The position numbers and the translations under genes are program-made. The notes under the pieces were generated by a model. It did not search any database and was not told the origin of the DNA. It was given only the letters and a program-made list of their open reading frames with translations. Positions 62,290-64,000 of a DNA stretch of 64,000 nucleotides are shown here, in pieces; the stretch's first letter is position 1, and each line of letters starts with the position of its first letter. The stretch lies in the NCBI RefSeq assembly GCF_029227915.1, contig NC_079886.1:14255001-14319000 (forward strand), written 5' to 3'. This stretch comes from Hydractinia symbiolongicarpus (taxonomy: Eukaryota > Cnidaria > Hydrozoa > Anthoathecata > Hydractiniidae).

Positions 62290-64000
62290 TGGTTTCACCT
62301 GTCTGCCCAGGTTACCATTGCACTGTTCCTTCCAGTCTCATGCGTTACCACGTCCCAAGTCGTTTTCATTGGCGCCGTTGCCTTACAACACTCTTAACTA
62401 CGTGCACAGTCCTATAAAGGCTGTAATATGGCCTTTTGCAGTCTAATAAAGGCCTCGCACGTAAATCACGTGGTTTCACCTGTCTGCGCAGGTTACCATT
62501 GGACTAGTGCTTCCAGTCTGAATGCGCTACAACGTCGCAAGTTGTTTTCATTAGCGCTGTGGCCTTAGAACTGTCTTAACTATGTGCACAGTCCTATAAA
62601 GGCTGTAATATGGCTTTTGCAGTCTCATAAACGCTTCACACGTAAATCACGCGGTTTCAGCAGACTGCGCCGGTTACCATTGGACTTGTCGTTCCAGTCT
62701 TAATGCGCTACCACGTCCCAAGTCGTATTGATTAGCGCCGTGGCCTTAGAACACTCTTAACTACGTGCACAGTCCTATAAAGGCTGTAATATTGCCCTTT
62801 GCAGTCTAATAAAGGCCTGACACGTAAATCACGTGCTTCCATTTGCCTGTGCAGGTTACCATTGGACTATTTCTTCCAGTCTCAATGCGCTACAACGTCC
62901 CAAGTCATTTTCATTAGCGCCGTTGCCTTAGAACACTCTTAACTACGTGCACAGTCCTTTAAAGGCTGTAATATTGCCTTTGGCAGTCTAATAAAGGCCT
63001 GACACGTAAATCACGTGCTTCCATTTGCCTGTGCAGGTTAAAATTGGACTATTCCTTCCAGTCTCAATGCGCTACAACGTCCCAAGTCGTTTTCATTAGC
63101 GCCGTTGCCTTAGAACACTCTTAACTACGTGCACAGTCCTATAAAGGCTGTAATATGGCCTTTTGCAGTCTAATAAAAGCCTCACACGTAAACACGTGGT
63201 TCCATCTGGCTGCGCAGGTTACCATTGCACTATTCCTTCCAGTCTCAATGCGCTACAACGTCCCAAGTCGTTTTCATTAGCGCCGCTGCCTTACAACATT
63301 CTTATTACGTGCACAGTCCTAAAAAAGGCTGTAATATGGCCTTTTACAGTCTAATAAAAGCCTCACACGTAAATCACGTGGTTCCATCTGCCTGTGCAGG
63401 CTACCATTTGGACTATTCCTTACAGTCTCCTCGTGCTACAACGTCCCAAGTCGTTTTCATTAGCGCCGTTGCTTTACAACACTCTTAACTACGTGCACAG
63501 TCCTATAAAGGCTGTAATATGGCCTTTTGCAGTCTAATAAAGGCTTCACACGTAAATCACGTGGTTTCACATGCCTGCGCGGGTTACCATTCGACTGTTC
63601 CTTCCAGTCTCGATGCACTTCAACGTTTCAAGTGGTTTTCCTAAGCGCCGTGGCCTTAGAACTCTCTTAACTATGTGCACAGTCCTATAAGGGCTGTGAT
63701 ATGGCCTTTTGCAGTCTAATAAAAGCCGCACACGTAAATCACGTGGTTCCATCTGCCTGCGCAGGTTACCATTGGACTAGACGTTTCAGTCTCAATGCAC
63801 TACAACGTCCCAAGTCGTTTTCATTGGCGAAGTCGCCTTAGAACACTCTTAACTACGTGCACAGTCCTATAAAGGCTGTAATATGGCCTTTTGCAATCTA
63901 ATAAAAGCCACACACGTAAATCACGTGGTTCCATCTGCCTGCGCAGGTTACCATTGCACTATTCCTTCCAGTCTCAATGCACTACAACGTCCCCAGTCAT

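Larger units (their letters stand above)
33160..64000 (+). repeat. Complex satellite array, right arm (same family)
   Basis: The same satellite resumes directly after the LINE at TGGCTTTTGCAGTCT and continues to the window end inside a monomer. Orientation is unchanged. Compared with the left arm it has many more 160-bp (22-bp-deleted) monomers. It has a 10-bp-deleted class that I did not find left of 35 kb, and a divergent class (TCGATGC, then TTCAACGTTTCAAGTGG) that I did not find left of 44 kb. It also holds most of the short tandem duplications. No gene or non-satellite insert was seen in this arm. Confidence 0.97.

Noticed and set aside
50-63752. Dozens of plus-strand ORFs of 60-101 codons with similar products (MAFCSLIKASHVNH...)
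   Set aside because: They are the same satellite frame seen repeatedly. The monomer (181-182 bp, or 160 bp) is not a multiple of three, so the frame changes at each unit, products differ by indels, and there is no codon-level constraint, splice signal or unique start. A microprotein is not supported.
1-64000. CRISPR array
   Set aside because: Repeats are about 182 bp with variation along the whole unit and no short repeat/unique spacer alternation.
1-64000. CENP-B box in the monomer
   Set aside because: No segment fits the required TTCG...A..CGGG core. The nearest (CGTTTTCATTAGCGCC) lacks the essential bases.
1-64000. rRNA, tRNA or histone tandem cluster
   Set aside because: No conserved rRNA core, tRNA arms or histone-like frame is recognisable in the monomer.

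Overview
This is a eukaryotic, almost certainly metazoan, satellite-DNA window. About 61 of the 64 kb is one head-to-tail tandem array of a complex satellite with a monomer of about 182 bp, all in one orientation. It is split by a single 2.8 kb non-LTR retrotransposon (LINE) on the minus strand. The array runs off both ends of the window. Apart from the LINE ORF I see no protein-coding gene, and I see no RNA gene, CRISPR array or prokaryotic feature. The LINE protein (endonuclease fragment, reverse transcriptase, and a long C-terminal region with a W-N-x-L-P block) resembles CR1/L2/Jockey-group elements common in marine invertebrates such as cnidarians and molluscs. The host assignment is a low-confidence inference.

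Layout. 1-30,373: left satellite arm. 30,374-33,159: 5'-truncated LINE, flanked by a 6-bp target duplication (TGGCTT). 33,160-64,000: right satellite arm. Adjacent full-length monomers are 181-182 bp (for example 3,801, 3,983 and 4,165). A 22-bp internal deletion gives 160-bp monomers (18,821 to 18,981). A 10-bp deletion class is seen only to the right of 35 kb. Monomers fall into recognisable sequence classes arranged in higher-order repeats (HORs): a 908-bp pentamer at the left edge, a 909-bp pentamer inside a 3,996-bp tandem duplication at 10.6-18.3 kb, and a series of young tandem duplications of 362, 886, 899, 907, 1,059, 1,070 and 1,251 bp in the right arm. Longer-range copies at offsets of 4,604, 5,313, 7,077, 10,284 and 11,012 bp show that multi-monomer blocks were shuffled across the array.

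Most informative structure. The stretch 37,430-38,535 is an uninterrupted paralogue of the sequence around the LINE. The offset changes from 7,601 bp left of the LINE to 4,809 bp right of it. The difference, 2,792 bp, equals the 2,786-bp element plus the 6-bp target duplication, so this is an internal empty site. The LINE frame is open from the truncation point to its stop, which suggests a recent insertion.

The many short ORFs of 60-100 codons in the satellite are by-products of a stop-poor repeat frame. I do not regard them as genes. All offsets were read by eye from matching diagnostic variants, so block edges are good to roughly tens of bases unless stated.
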